Source: Salinisphaera sp. T31B1 (GTDB taxonomy: Bacteria > Pseudomonadota > Gammaproteobacteria > Nevskiales > Salinisphaeraceae). From it: 64,000 nt of DNA. Under the pieces are notes generated by a model. The model was not told where the DNA came from. It did not search any database and saw only the letters and a list, made by a program, of their open reading frames with translations. This document shows, in pieces, positions 41,531-50,415 of this stretch. The DNA lies in contig NZ_APNH01000006.1 of assembly GCF_040361275.1 (NCBI RefSeq), forward strand, positions 62,001 through 126,000. The letters run 5' to 3'. Positions within the stretch are counted from its first letter, which is position 1. Each line of letters starts with the position of its first letter. A program made the translations under genes and the position numbers.

Positions 41531-42607
41531 ATGAAACAGAAGCTGGATGTTCGCCACGTTGCGAGCGTTGCTGAAAACAAGTGGGCCGAGATCTTCAATG
41601 TCCTGGCCCCTGATTTGGAAGATGCGATCGCGCGTCCCGGCCGTCACGGGCCTTGCCCGTTGCACGGTGGCACGGACGGCTTTCGTTTGTTCCGGGATGT
41701 CCACAAGACCGGTGGCGGGATCTGTAATCAGTGTGGGCCGTTTGCTGACGGTTTTGCCTTGATTCAGAGCCTCAATGGATGGCGTTTTCGTGAAACGCTG
41801 GAAGCGGTAGCGGCCTGTGTCGGTATCGAACGCAGTGATTCTCGTAATATCCCGCCAGTGCGTCGTCGGCAGTTTCGTGAAATCGAGACGACCCATGACG
41901 CAGCTCAGGCTCGCCGCAAACTGCGGCAGGTCTGGGAAGCTAGCGTGTCCTTGCATGACCCGAGCGCCGCGCCTTTGCGGCGTTACCTGTTATCTCGTGG
42001 TCAGCTTCAGATGGCACTACCGAATAGCAAGGTGATCCGGTTTCATCCCGCTCTGCCTTACTACGACGAAGACCATGTGTTGCTCGGTCATTTCCCCGCG
42101 ATGGTTTCGCTTGTGCGTGACCGGACCGGGGAGGCGGGATCGATCCATCGGACCTATCTGACCGAAGACGGGAAGAAAGCCGATGTTCCCAAGGCCAAGA
42201 AGCTGATGGTGCCGCACTACGGCCCCGGAACGCTTGGCGGGGGTGCGATTCCTCTCAACGAGCATCATGGGATGCTTGGACTCGCAGAGGGCATCGAAAC
42301 GGCGTTGTCGGTGACACTGGCCACGGGGATTCCCACCTGGTCGTGTGTTTCGGCAACCATGCTCGAACGATTCGAACCGCCGGAGAACGTGCATACGATC
42401 ATCGTATGGGCGGACAAGGATCTCTCAGGCGCCGGACAGAAGGCAGCTGCTGGACTCAAGCTCCGTATGTGGGAGCTGGGCAAGACCTGCTGCATCATGT
42501 CACCGCCGGGCGAGGTTCCCGAAGGTTCCAAATCGATCGACTGGAATGATGTGCTGCTACGCAATGGTGTCTCGGGTTTCCCGCGTCGCCGCGAGCGAGC
42601 TGCATGA
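41531..42607 (+). CDS. Zinc-finger/toprim primase-like protein (DUF7146-type)
   Basis: The 358-residue protein has a CHC2-type zinc finger (CPLHGGTD and CNQCG, residues about 39-67), as in primases. A toprim-like domain follows with LAEGIETALS near residue 249 and IIVWADKDLSGAG near 288. Such proteins are plasmid or phage primase/helicase-loader relatives that may start DNA synthesis on the transferred strand. AGGTG-like ribosome site, ATG at 41531. It is a single-gene unit with its own box and leader. Confidence 0.78.
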   Translation: MKQKLDVRHVASVAENKWAEIFNVLAPDLEDAIARPGRHGPCPLHGGTDGFRLFRDVHKTGGGICNQCGPFADGFALIQSLNGWRFRETLEAVAACVGIERSDSRNIPPVRRRQFREIETTHDAAQARRKLRQVWEASVSLHDPSAAPLRRYLLSRGQLQMALPNSKVIRFHPALPYYDEDHVLLGHFPAMVSLVRDRTGEAGSIHRTYLTEDGKKADVPKAKKLMVPHYGPGTLGGGAIPLNEHHGMLGLAEGIETALSVTLATGIPTWSCVSATMLERFEPPENVHTIIVWADKDLSGAGQKAAAGLKLRMWELGKTCCIMSPPGEVPEGSKSIDWNDVLLRNGVSGFPRRRERAA

Positions 42608-42612
42608 TCCTG

Positions 42613-42646
42613 ACCCCTGGGCGCTTACGCGTCTGGGGGTTTTTTT
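42613..42646 (+). terminator. Terminator after the toprim gene
   Basis: ACCCCTGGGCGC-ttac-GCGTCTGGGGGT followed by seven Ts. Confidence 0.82.
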
Positions 42647-42797
42647 ATGCGTGGCGTTCCTGGGCCAGCTGCGTTGCTGTCGAAGCTGAATCGTTTCGGC
42701 TTAGTCAGTTGCAGAATTCTTTGGTGCTTTTAATTTGGTTCGAATAAGGCCGATAGCTGGCCTTGTCACATGCACCCACGCCACAGGACGATCCACG

Positions 42798-43232
42798 ATG
42801 AGTAATTCCGAAGCCCAGCGCCCCACCTACCGCACGCTCTATGTCCCCACGCAAATGGGACAATTACACTCATCCAAGAAAGTCAGAAAGCAGGTTGGCG
42901 TTCACAAGGTCACGCGAACAGAAGGGGTGTTCAAAAAGAAGGAAGTGGAAGTCGAGGAGCCGATCTTCGAGGATCGATTGGAATATACGCCCACGGGTGA
43001 GCTATCAGATACGTTCATCGATCAGCCAGTCTTTATTGGCACGATCGAGGACGCCTGCAACTCCATGGCTGAGGCTGGATACGAAGTGATTTCGATCATG
43101 CCGATCATCCGCGGTGCTTATAGCTGGAGAGAGAGGGGTGTCTCTTCCGTCTTGGCGGGTCTGGCTGGGGGATATGGCTACGGCTATAGCTACACCGATG
43201 GCGCTGTAATCACCGCCCGGCTGCTTAAATAG
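42798..43232 (+). CDS. Hypothetical protein with glycine-rich C-terminus
   Basis: The 144-residue product (YRTLYVPTQMGQLHSSKKVR; DACNSMAEAGYEVISIMPII; LAGLAGGYGYGYSYTDGAVI) looks like a membrane-associated or β-rich small protein. No family is recognised. Promoter and ribosome site are not obvious. Confidence 0.5.
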   Translation: MSNSEAQRPTYRTLYVPTQMGQLHSSKKVRKQVGVHKVTRTEGVFKKKEVEVEEPIFEDRLEYTPTGELSDTFIDQPVFIGTIEDACNSMAEAGYEVISIMPIIRGAYSWRERGVSSVLAGLAGGYGYGYSYTDGAVITARLLK

Positions 43233-43433
43233 GGCCTTTCTGCATTCACCGTTAGTTGCTACGCACTGTGCCTGTGATTTTTGCGACCCCAAATCAATCG
43301 ATATGAACTGGCCACTGTAAAGACCGCGCCGGCACCCGCCGCCGGCGCGATGGATGTGCCGAAAACGACCATCGCTATGGTCAGGCCGCCGCCCAACATG
43401 CCGTTGAAGATCAGAGTGTGCATGCGTGGCTAT

Positions 43434-43904
43434 TCACTTCGGATAGACGCAATCGCCGGCGATGGCATCCGGCACCCCATGTTCGAGGCCATTGTTACGA
43501 ACGAACGCCCAGTCAGCCTCGGTCATGCCGACGCCGGCATCACAGTAGCGGCGCCAGGCGAGAGCGATACTCTCGTGCGGGACAGTCGTTGACGGCATCT
43601 GCGTGGTGTTGTGCTCGTTGAGCTGGGCGACAAGCCGGTCATAAGGGGGGTCACTTGCCGCCAAGTCGCCTGCTGCGAGCAGATCGTCGCTGTTTCGCCA
43701 CAGCACGTCCTCGATAGCACGCACGCGATAGGCTGCGCCCCCGAGATCACCACCAATCGAGGCCGCAGTCAGACGCACGGGTTGGCGCATGGAGTTGAGC
43801 GGCGGCGGTGCCACATATCCAACAGGGGCCGGCGCCGGCTCGGGTGCAGTGGCACAGCCGACCATCAGGCCGAGGTAAGCGAGGGAGGGCAGTAGCCGGG
43901 TCAT
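43434..43904 (-). CDS. Putative lipoprotein
   Basis: The 156-residue product begins MTRLLPSLAYLGLMVGCATA, a lipoprotein signal with lipobox LMVGC, then a Pro-rich linker and a helical domain (IALAWRRYCDAGVGMTEADW). It is divergent from traI, and the region between holds a traI activator box. Function unknown. Confidence 0.6.
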   Translation of the reverse strand: MTRLLPSLAYLGLMVGCATAPEPAPAPVGYVAPPPLNSMRQPVRLTAASIGGDLGGAAYRVRAIEDVLWRNSDDLLAAGDLAASDPPYDRLVAQLNEHNTTQMPSTTVPHESIALAWRRYCDAGVGMTEADWAFVRNNGLEHGVPDAIAGDCVYPK

Positions 43905-43973
43905 GGCAGAACGCTCTAGGTAATAGGACACGAACGAAAGATAGCTTTCGTATCGGCGCGCTCGGGGCCGCAA

Positions 43974-44000
43974 GACGTCGAAAATCGGCGTTTATCCCGC
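43974..44000 (+). promoter_or_regulatory. Activator box 6 before traI
   Basis: GACGTCG-AAAA-TCGGCG-TTTATCCC, 36 bases before the traI ATG. The left GAAA arm is lacking. Confidence 0.55.
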
Positions 44001-44035
44001 GCACAGCGTTTCTGCCGGTCGCCACAATCACCGCC

Positions 44036-46345
44036 ATGTTGAAGCGCACATTTGATTGGATCATGGGCAAACCCGCGATCCCCGAAGAAGAGATCCCGCA
44101 CTACCCGCCGTTCGCGAAGGGTTTGCCGGCCGTGCGTGCGTCAAAGCTGCTCGATAAGCATGGCGAATTGCTCGAACAGCTGCATGAAGCGGTCATGTTC
44201 AAAAAGAGCGTGTTCGATGAGCTGGTGATGCCTGTCATCGAGCGTTACGCCGCCTTTGTGCATCTGTTGCCGGCTTCCGAGGCCCATCATCATCGCGGTG
44301 CGGGCGGACTCCTACACCATGGCCTAGAGGTCGCCTTTCTAGCCACTCGGGCATCCGAGGATGTTTTGTTCGCCGCACGCGAAGTGCCCCAGCGGCGTCT
44401 CGAGCTGGAGCCGCGCTGGCGCCTTGCGGTCTGCATGGCCGGCCTGATCCACGACATCGGCAAGCCGGCCAGTGACGTGTCGGTAACCGACAGCACTGGC
44501 GAGCATCACTGGGATTGCTACTCGCAGTCCATCGACGCCTGGGCGACCGAGAAAAAGATCGATCGGTACTTCCTTCATTGGCAACCGAATCGTCACGGCG
44601 ACCATGAAATGATGAGTACGCTCGTCTTGGATCGTGTTCTGACTACAGAGGTCAGGACGTACTTGGGCAGCATGGGTTCGGATGTTGTCAAAGCCATGAT
44701 GCGGGCTGTTCTGCACATGGAAACAGACCCAGGCCATATTGGGCGACTGATTCGCCATGCGGACAGCGCATCGGTCGAGCGCGACATGCGCCGGTTTCAG
44801 AACCCGATCGACGTATCGCTGGGTGTTCCTGTTGAGCGTTATTTGGTCGACTCAATGCGTCGCCTGGTCAAGAGCGGGCGGTGGCGCATCAATGAGAAGG
44901 GCGCGCGCCTTTGGCTTCTTGATGGCGACCTTTATGTTGTCTGGCACGCAGCAGCGGAGGAAATAGGCAGCATCCTTCGTGACGATCGCATTCCGGGTGT
45001 GCCGCGCGATCCAGACTCGATGGCCGACGTACTCATCGATCGTGCCTTGGCCGTTCCGCGTGAAACCGAAAGGGTCACATATCGATTCTGGCCGATGCGG
45101 CCCGATCTGTTCGGCGACAACGATCCACATCGGCTGATGATGCTACGTCTGAGCAGTCCAGAGTTGCTCCTCGATACGCCGCCGCCCTCGATCAGTGCGC
45201 AGATCGTTCCGACGCGAGCGGACAAGAAACCCGCTGCCGCTCAAGCCGAGGCCGTAGAAGCACCCAGTGAAACCGACAAGGCTGAACGCTCGAAGAAGCC
45301 CAAAGCGGAGAAGAAACGTCATTCACAGCCCACGCTGGAGACGGTTGAGTCACCGCTAACTAATGAGAACGAAGTCCCCGTGGCGACATCGGAATCCAGC
45401 GAACCCGTCGATGAGTCGCTGGCGATGTATGACGAGTGGGCGTCACAGCAGCAGGCACTGGATAACGACGGTTCCGAAACGGTCGGCGTTGAAGATCAAA
45501 CCGTGTCAGCGCGTCCGAGCGAGCCCGTAGCTGCGCCCGAGCCAACGCCTTCTAAACCCAAGCCAGTGCAATTCGATGCCGGCTATGCCGAGGGCTTGTT
45601 GCGCGCGATTTACAGGCATGGTGACTGGACCGATCATCTGTTCATGCACAACGGCCATGTCGTGATTGCCTACCCGGAGGGTGCGGCGCTGGCTGCGATA
45701 CCCGCTGAGGTTCAGCGCCTGCTTGGTGACGAAGGACTCGTGGTGCCTGATCCCATGAGTTCGCTGGTCATCGTGCGAATCTTCAATGGCCGCAAGGGCA
45801 TCATGCTCGACAAGCATCGGTCCCAGCTTTTCCTCGAATCGGGGCAGGCGCCGGCAAATTCCTCGCCTGAGAACCCCGTTGTCGCCGATTCCGTCACGGC
45901 GGAGCCAGAAGATGAGCCGTCTGCGGCCGATAAGGGCTCGGCGCCTGAGCGATCAACCACGACGAGCACAAGCAAACCCAGCTCCCGCCCGAATGGCAAA
46001 CGACGCAAGCGCAAAAAACGCAGCAGCAACGCTGAAAATGACGCGAAAGTCGTCTCGACCCCAACCACGGGAAGTCAACCAGACGAGTCACTCTCGGACG
46101 AGCTGGTGACTTGCACCGAGGAATTCATCGCCGCAGCTCGCACGCCTGATCACCCCATCAACCGTTCAGGTCAGGAAGACGACGGCTGGATTCATGTGCC
46201 GCAGTACTGCATCGGCAGGGCTGTCTCTGAAAAATCCTACGAAGGTGTCACTACGGCCGATCTACGGAATGCCCTCATGAATCACCCGGACATACGTGTA
46301 ATCGGTAGTTCGAGAATCGCTGTACGGATAGCATCGAATGGCTAA
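44036..46345 (+). CDS. traI: MobH-family conjugative relaxase TraI
   Basis: The 769-residue protein has the MobH/TraI_2 hallmarks: HHHRGAGGLLHHGLEVAFLA near residue 82 and GLIHDIGKPASDV (HD motif) near 136. A charged linker with Lys/Pro/Ser repeats (residues about 400-500) and a C-terminal TraI_2_C-type domain follow. MobH relaxases nick oriT and lead the strand through the secretion channel. It starts 26 bases after a promoter-like region and overlaps the start of traD. Confidence 0.88.
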   Translation: MLKRTFDWIMGKPAIPEEEIPHYPPFAKGLPAVRASKLLDKHGELLEQLHEAVMFKKSVFDELVMPVIERYAAFVHLLPASEAHHHRGAGGLLHHGLEVAFLATRASEDVLFAAREVPQRRLELEPRWRLAVCMAGLIHDIGKPASDVSVTDSTGEHHWDCYSQSIDAWATEKKIDRYFLHWQPNRHGDHEMMSTLVLDRVLTTEVRTYLGSMGSDVVKAMMRAVLHMETDPGHIGRLIRHADSASVERDMRRFQNPIDVSLGVPVERYLVDSMRRLVKSGRWRINEKGARLWLLDGDLYVVWHAAAEEIGSILRDDRIPGVPRDPDSMADVLIDRALAVPRETERVTYRFWPMRPDLFGDNDPHRLMMLRLSSPELLLDTPPPSISAQIVPTRADKKPAAAQAEAVEAPSETDKAERSKKPKAEKKRHSQPTLETVESPLTNENEVPVATSESSEPVDESLAMYDEWASQQQALDNDGSETVGVEDQTVSARPSEPVAAPEPTPSKPKPVQFDAGYAEGLLRAIYRHGDWTDHLFMHNGHVVIAYPEGAALAAIPAEVQRLLGDEGLVVPDPMSSLVIVRIFNGRKGIMLDKHRSQLFLESGQAPANSSPENPVVADSVTAEPEDEPSAADKGSAPERSTTTSTSKPSSRPNGKRRKRKKRSSNAENDAKVVSTPTTGSQPDESLSDELVTCTEEFIAAARTPDHPINRSGQEDDGWIHVPQYCIGRAVSEKSYEGVTTADLRNALMNHPDIRVIGSSRIAVRIASNG

Positions 46346-48152
46346 AGACCTATACGCCTACCAGGCATTTCTGCGACCCAACTTCGAGAGCTGGGCAGCG
46401 AGTGTGTGGCTGCTCAGTGGGGTTACGGGGCTTCTGTTCGCCAGCGTCACCGAGCTGCCGCCGACTCCTCTCTGGGTGATCGCCGCCATCGCATTGGTGA
46501 TGGCGATATCTCGCGGGCGTGTGGCGATGCGCAATCGCCGAGTCCAGAAACGACTGGGCGGAAGCGCGATCGAGTTCGTGACGCATAAGGACATTCGTAA
46601 ACAGGTGGCCAAGAACCCTGATCAGGTCTGGCTGGGCGAAGGCTTCGAATGGGGCAATGCGCATATCCAGCGCGCCCAGGAAATTCTCAATCAGGACTCG
46701 CGGCGTTATCTGCCCAAGGCGACGCTCGAGACCGGTGGCGCGCAGTGGCTACACGGCCTGGAACATGAAAAGGCCCCGGTGCGCATCAGCTTGGACACAC
46801 TCAAGGGGCACACCCTGATCGCCGGCACCACGCGCGCGGGCAAGAGTGTCATGTTCCGACTGCTGATAAGCCAGTGCATCGGACGAAACGAGCCGGTCAT
46901 CATCATTGATCCGAAAGGCGACCCGGACATGCTGGCCGAGACGCGACGAGCCTGCGCGTTTCACGGGCGGAGCTTCAAATATCTTCATCCGGCATTCCCC
47001 CAGGAGTCCGTGCGAATCAACCTGCTGCGCAACTTCTCGCGTGGCACCGATCTGGCCGGGCGCATTGCATCGATCATCCCGACCGAATCAGGCGCCGACC
47101 CGTTCGTTGCGTTCGGCCACATGGCGTTGAACAACGTCGTCCAGGGCCTGTTGCTCATCGACAAGCGCCCCACGCTTGTTTCCATCCGTCAGCAGCTGGA
47201 GCAAGGCCCGGACGAGCTAGTGATCCAGGCCGTCGGTTCTTGGGCAACCCAGGTCAAGCCAGAGTGGGTTTCCAAGGCAGCGCCCTTTTTGCAGAAGGCC
47301 AACACAAGCGAGAAGAAAGCGCACGCCATGGTGAAGTTCTATCGCGAACAGATCCGTGCCGATCATCCGAATCAGGATCTCGAAGGTCTGATCTCGATGC
47401 AGGAGCACAACCGCGAGCACTTCCAGAAGATGATCGCGAGCCTGTTGCCGGTACTGGCGATGCTGACTTCGAGTGAGCTTGGGCCGTTGTTCTCCCCGCG
47501 ACCGGGCGAGAGCGAAGACGCGCGCTCGATCGTGAACCTGACCCAGATCATTGAAGGCCGTAGCGTGCTCTATGTCGGCCTCAATTCGATGAGTGACGCG
47601 CAAGTCGGTGGCGCGATCGGTGCGCTCATCATGGCCGACCTCGCTGCTGTCGGTTCACAACGCTACAGCTACGGCATGGGCGAGATGGTCAACATCTTCG
47701 TCGACGAGGCTTCAGAAGCGGCCAACGTGCCATTTACCCAGGTACTCAACAAAGGCGGCGGCGCGAAGCTGCGCATGTTCGTGGCCACCCAGACGATTGC
47801 TGACTTCGCATCGAAGCTCGGCAGCCAGGACAAGGCCTTGCAGCTACTCGGCAATCTCAACAACGTCATCTCGTTGCGCGTGCTCGATGAAGCCACGCGT
47901 GACTACGTGACCAATAACCTGCCCACCACGCGCTACAAGTACGTGATGCGTACACAGGCCACCAGCAATGACGGCAGCGAGCCGCTCATGTCGTCGGGCA
48001 ACCAGGGCGAACGTCTCATGGAGGAAGAGACCGACCTGTTTCCCTCGCAGCTGCTGACGATGCTGCCGAATCTCGAATACCTCGCCCGGTTGGCAGACGG
48101 GCGAATCATCAAGGGGCGAATTCCCATTCTCATGGACGAACAGGACAAGTAA
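46338..48152 (+). CDS. traD: TraD type IV coupling protein
   Basis: The 604-residue protein has two N-terminal membrane segments (SVWLLSGVTGLLFASV; LWVIAAIALVMAIS), Walker A IAGTTRAGKSVMF near residue 162, Walker B IIIDPKGDPDM, and a later FVDEASEA segment. It couples the relaxosome to the MPF channel and drives DNA transfer with ATP. It belongs to the SXT TraD type rather than the F TraD type. It overlaps traI by 8 bases. Confidence 0.9.
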   Translation: MAKDLYAYQAFLRPNFESWAASVWLLSGVTGLLFASVTELPPTPLWVIAAIALVMAISRGRVAMRNRRVQKRLGGSAIEFVTHKDIRKQVAKNPDQVWLGEGFEWGNAHIQRAQEILNQDSRRYLPKATLETGGAQWLHGLEHEKAPVRISLDTLKGHTLIAGTTRAGKSVMFRLLISQCIGRNEPVIIIDPKGDPDMLAETRRACAFHGRSFKYLHPAFPQESVRINLLRNFSRGTDLAGRIASIIPTESGADPFVAFGHMALNNVVQGLLLIDKRPTLVSIRQQLEQGPDELVIQAVGSWATQVKPEWVSKAAPFLQKANTSEKKAHAMVKFYREQIRADHPNQDLEGLISMQEHNREHFQKMIASLLPVLAMLTSSELGPLFSPRPGESEDARSIVNLTQIIEGRSVLYVGLNSMSDAQVGGAIGALIMADLAAVGSQRYSYGMGEMVNIFVDEASEAANVPFTQVLNKGGGAKLRMFVATQTIADFASKLGSQDKALQLLGNLNNVISLRVLDEATRDYVTNNLPTTRYKYVMRTQATSNDGSEPLMSSGNQGERLMEEETDLFPSQLLTMLPNLEYLARLADGRIIKGRIPILMDEQDK

Positions 48153-48154
48153 TC

Positions 48155-48736
48155 ATGGTGGAGACATTTTCGTGGGATGACTCGCGGCTGAGCGAGCATG
48201 ACGATGAAGCCATAAAGCTCTTTCGCAAGGAGCATCAGACCAAGGTATCGCCCTATCATCAGCTCAAGCTCGACTGGCCGGACGCCGAACACTCCCTGCG
48301 GGTGCTGTTCAGCTACATCAGTGCCGGTCTGATCGATGAGGAGCAAGGTCGCCCGCTGATCTACATGGCGGCGTGCGATGCACTCGACGCACACAACAAG
48401 GCGGTGCTGGAAACCCGTACCGATCCCCTGCGCATGATCATTTTTCTGCGCGTGCTGTTGCAGACGGCGCTGCCGCGTCTGACCACGATACGTGTGGTCT
48501 CGGCCAATGGTGATGTCTGGCGTGCGAATCAGCCCGAGCCGCTGACCGAGTGGGCCACGCGACAAGGCCCGGGCTTGAAGGTCGAGGACGCGGACGCGCT
48601 GCCCTACAACGAGGTCTACGCCGCGGTTGTGGGTCACGCGATCACCGAGCGACAAGCACGGGTGATCAAGGCGTACTACGGCAACCCGGATACCGACATC
48701 GTTGCGCAGATGAAAGCGCTCGACGACCCGGAGTAG
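48155..48736 (+). CDS. Hypothetical protein between TraD and the DUF4400 protein
   Basis: The 193-residue product (FSWDDSRLSEHDDEAIKLFR; LKLDWPDAEHSLRVLFSYIS; IKAYYGNPDTDIVAQMKALD) is not recognised. It lies 2 bases after traD, within the transfer operon, so a transfer-related role is likely. Confidence 0.6.
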   Translation: MVETFSWDDSRLSEHDDEAIKLFRKEHQTKVSPYHQLKLDWPDAEHSLRVLFSYISAGLIDEEQGRPLIYMAACDALDAHNKAVLETRTDPLRMIIFLRVLLQTALPRLTTIRVVSANGDVWRANQPEPLTEWATRQGPGLKVEDADALPYNEVYAAVVGHAITERQARVIKAYYGNPDTDIVAQMKALDDPE

Positions 48737-48745
48737 GACAGGGCG

Positions 48746-49360
48746 ATGATTCTCAAAGCGTACTGGGTAATGATCGTGGTGCTGGTTGAGATCCTCATGC
48801 TGGTCTTGTTCGTTCCCAGCGCCTGGCTCGACAGCATGGATGCTGGCGAGACTCGGATGCTCAGTACCCTGTTCTCCCCGGCGTCCATAGAACGCGTCGA
48901 GCGACGCACGGCGGATTGGTACACCACGGCGCTCATAGACACGGGCGCGAGCGCCGCGATGCGTGACTACGTGACCCCGCGCAAAGACGCGCGCACAGTC
49001 CTGCCCGAACAGTCTTTCAACACCTACATGCAGCAGCGCGTGGACGCGATGCTCATGCTTGCCTACACGGTGATTCGGCGTGTCGTGGTCACATTGGCGT
49101 GGCTGCCGTTCATCGCGCTGATCGGGTTGCCGGCCGTGATCGATGGCTATCTGTGCTGGCGGATCAAGCGATACGGCTTCGACTACACCAGCCCTGCCAT
49201 TCATCGCTACGCGTGGCGAATGAAGGGGATCATCCTGCTCGGGTTGCTGCTTGTGCTGCTACTGCCAATCCCGGTACCGCCTGTGATCCTGCCCTCTGGC
49301 CTGGCTGTCATTGCCATATCGTTGGCCATGGCGATCTCACACATGCCCAAGCGTTACTGA
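48746..49360 (+). CDS. DUF4400-family membrane protein (TraJ-like of SXT)
   Basis: The 204-residue protein has an N-terminal membrane segment (YWVMIVVLVEILMLVLFV), a periplasmic-type region, and C-terminal membrane segments (LPFIALIGLPAVIDGYLCWR; ILLGLLLVLLLPIPVPP). This matches DUF4400 of ICE/plasmid conjugation loci, which follow traD and precede traL. Its function is unclear. Confidence 0.75.
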   Translation: MILKAYWVMIVVLVEILMLVLFVPSAWLDSMDAGETRMLSTLFSPASIERVERRTADWYTTALIDTGASAAMRDYVTPRKDARTVLPEQSFNTYMQQRVDAMLMLAYTVIRRVVVTLAWLPFIALIGLPAVIDGYLCWRIKRYGFDYTSPAIHRYAWRMKGIILLGLLLVLLLPIPVPPVILPSGLAVIAISLAMAISHMPKRY

Positions 49361-49382
49361 CCAGCTGATACCGCTCGCATTA

Positions 49383-49416
49383 AGCCCCGTGGCCGAAAGG
49401 TCCGGGGCTTTTTTAT
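49383..49416 (+). terminator. Terminator after the DUF4400 gene
   Basis: AGCCCCG...CCGGGGCT followed by six Ts. It separates the traI-traD unit from the traL unit. Confidence 0.8.
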
Positions 49417-49450
49417 TGCCCGTGAAAAGCGCGGCGCGAGCGGAAAAGGA

Positions 49451-49477
49451 GAAACGTCAAAAACAGAAACTTTGCGC
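49451..49477 (+). promoter_or_regulatory. Activator box 7 before traL
   Basis: GAAACGTCA-AAAA-CAGAAA-CTTTGCG, 34 bases after the terminator. TACCATC (49502) is a possible -10. Confidence 0.65.
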
Positions 49478-49515
49478 GCGTTGCGCACTGAGCAGCCTCC
49501 TTACCATCTCTGCCC

Positions 49516-49794
49516 ATGGAATATGAAATCCCTCAAGGCATCGATGACCCGCCGCAGGTTCTTCTCTGGAACTTGAATGAGCTGGCGCCGATCGTTCTCG
49601 GACTCGTGATCGGAATGATTACGGGCAATGCGATGTTGCTGACCGCAGGCGGTCTGATCATCACGCATATCTACCGCCGCGCCGGCGCCCGATCGCCTGA
49701 CGGACACATTATCCACCTCATGTACTGGCTGGGTGTGCCGCTTCGTAAGACGGTCACCCTTCCTAACACGTTCGTGCGTATTTTTGTCCCTTAG
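49516..49794 (+). CDS. traL: TraL pilus assembly protein
   Basis: The 92-residue protein (IPQGIDDPPQVLLWNLNELA; LGLVIGMITGNAMLLTAGGL) has the TraL pattern with a membrane hairpin. It starts the mating-pair apparatus run L-E-K-B-V-A. Confidence 0.85.
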   Translation: MEYEIPQGIDDPPQVLLWNLNELAPIVLGLVIGMITGNAMLLTAGGLIITHIYRRAGARSPDGHIIHLMYWLGVPLRKTVTLPNTFVRIFVP

Positions 49795-49806
49795 AGGCAT
49801 CGAAGC

Positions 49807-50415
49807 GTGAAGTTATCTGAACTGACTAAGACATGGCGCGGCGCAAAGGTAGAAAACACGTTTCATCGTGTGATCCTTTCGCTCTCATCTGTAGCGGTTG
49901 TCGTGCTCGCCTACGGCGCGGTGAACAAATCCACCGTCGTTACGCTTGTGTCGCCCACCCTCAAAACAGAAGCATGGGTCGGCATCGACAATGCTCAGCA
50001 GGATTACAAGACCAGCTGGGCCCTGTACCTGTCCCAGCTGCTTGGCAACGTCACGCCTGGCAACGCGCAATTCATCGTTGATGCGATCGGGCCGCTACTC
50101 GACCCCGAGATCTATCAGCAGACCGTTGCTGCGATCCATCGCCAGGCCGAGCAGATCACGCAAGACGGCGTAACGCTTCGCTTCCAGGGCCGCAAAGTCC
50201 AGTACGAGACCACCTCGAAAAAGGCGTTCGTGCAGGGCTACTCCTACGTGAGTGGCAACAGTGGCGAAGAGGAGCGCACGACGCGCACCTATGAGTTCGT
50301 GATCCAGATTCAGGATTACGCCCCCCTGATTACCGATATCGATACCTATGAAGGCCGCGCTCGCACCGAAGACGTGCTGAGCAAGATCGAAGGGCGCTCG
50401 GAGCGACGCAAATGA
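49807..50415 (+). CDS. traE: TraE (VirB5/8-like) pilus assembly protein
   Basis: The 202-residue protein has an N-terminal membrane anchor (FHRVILSLSSVAVVVLAYGA) and a periplasmic domain (YLSQLLGNVTPGNAQFIVDA). TraE of F-type systems has the same size and anchor. The start GTG at 49807 follows the traL stop by 12 bases, and the end overlaps traK. Confidence 0.85.
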   Translation: MKLSELTKTWRGAKVENTFHRVILSLSSVAVVVLAYGAVNKSTVVTLVSPTLKTEAWVGIDNAQQDYKTSWALYLSQLLGNVTPGNAQFIVDAIGPLLDPEIYQQTVAAIHRQAEQITQDGVTLRFQGRKVQYETTSKKAFVQGYSYVSGNSGEEERTTRTYEFVIQIQDYAPLITDIDTYEGRARTEDVLSKIEGRSERRK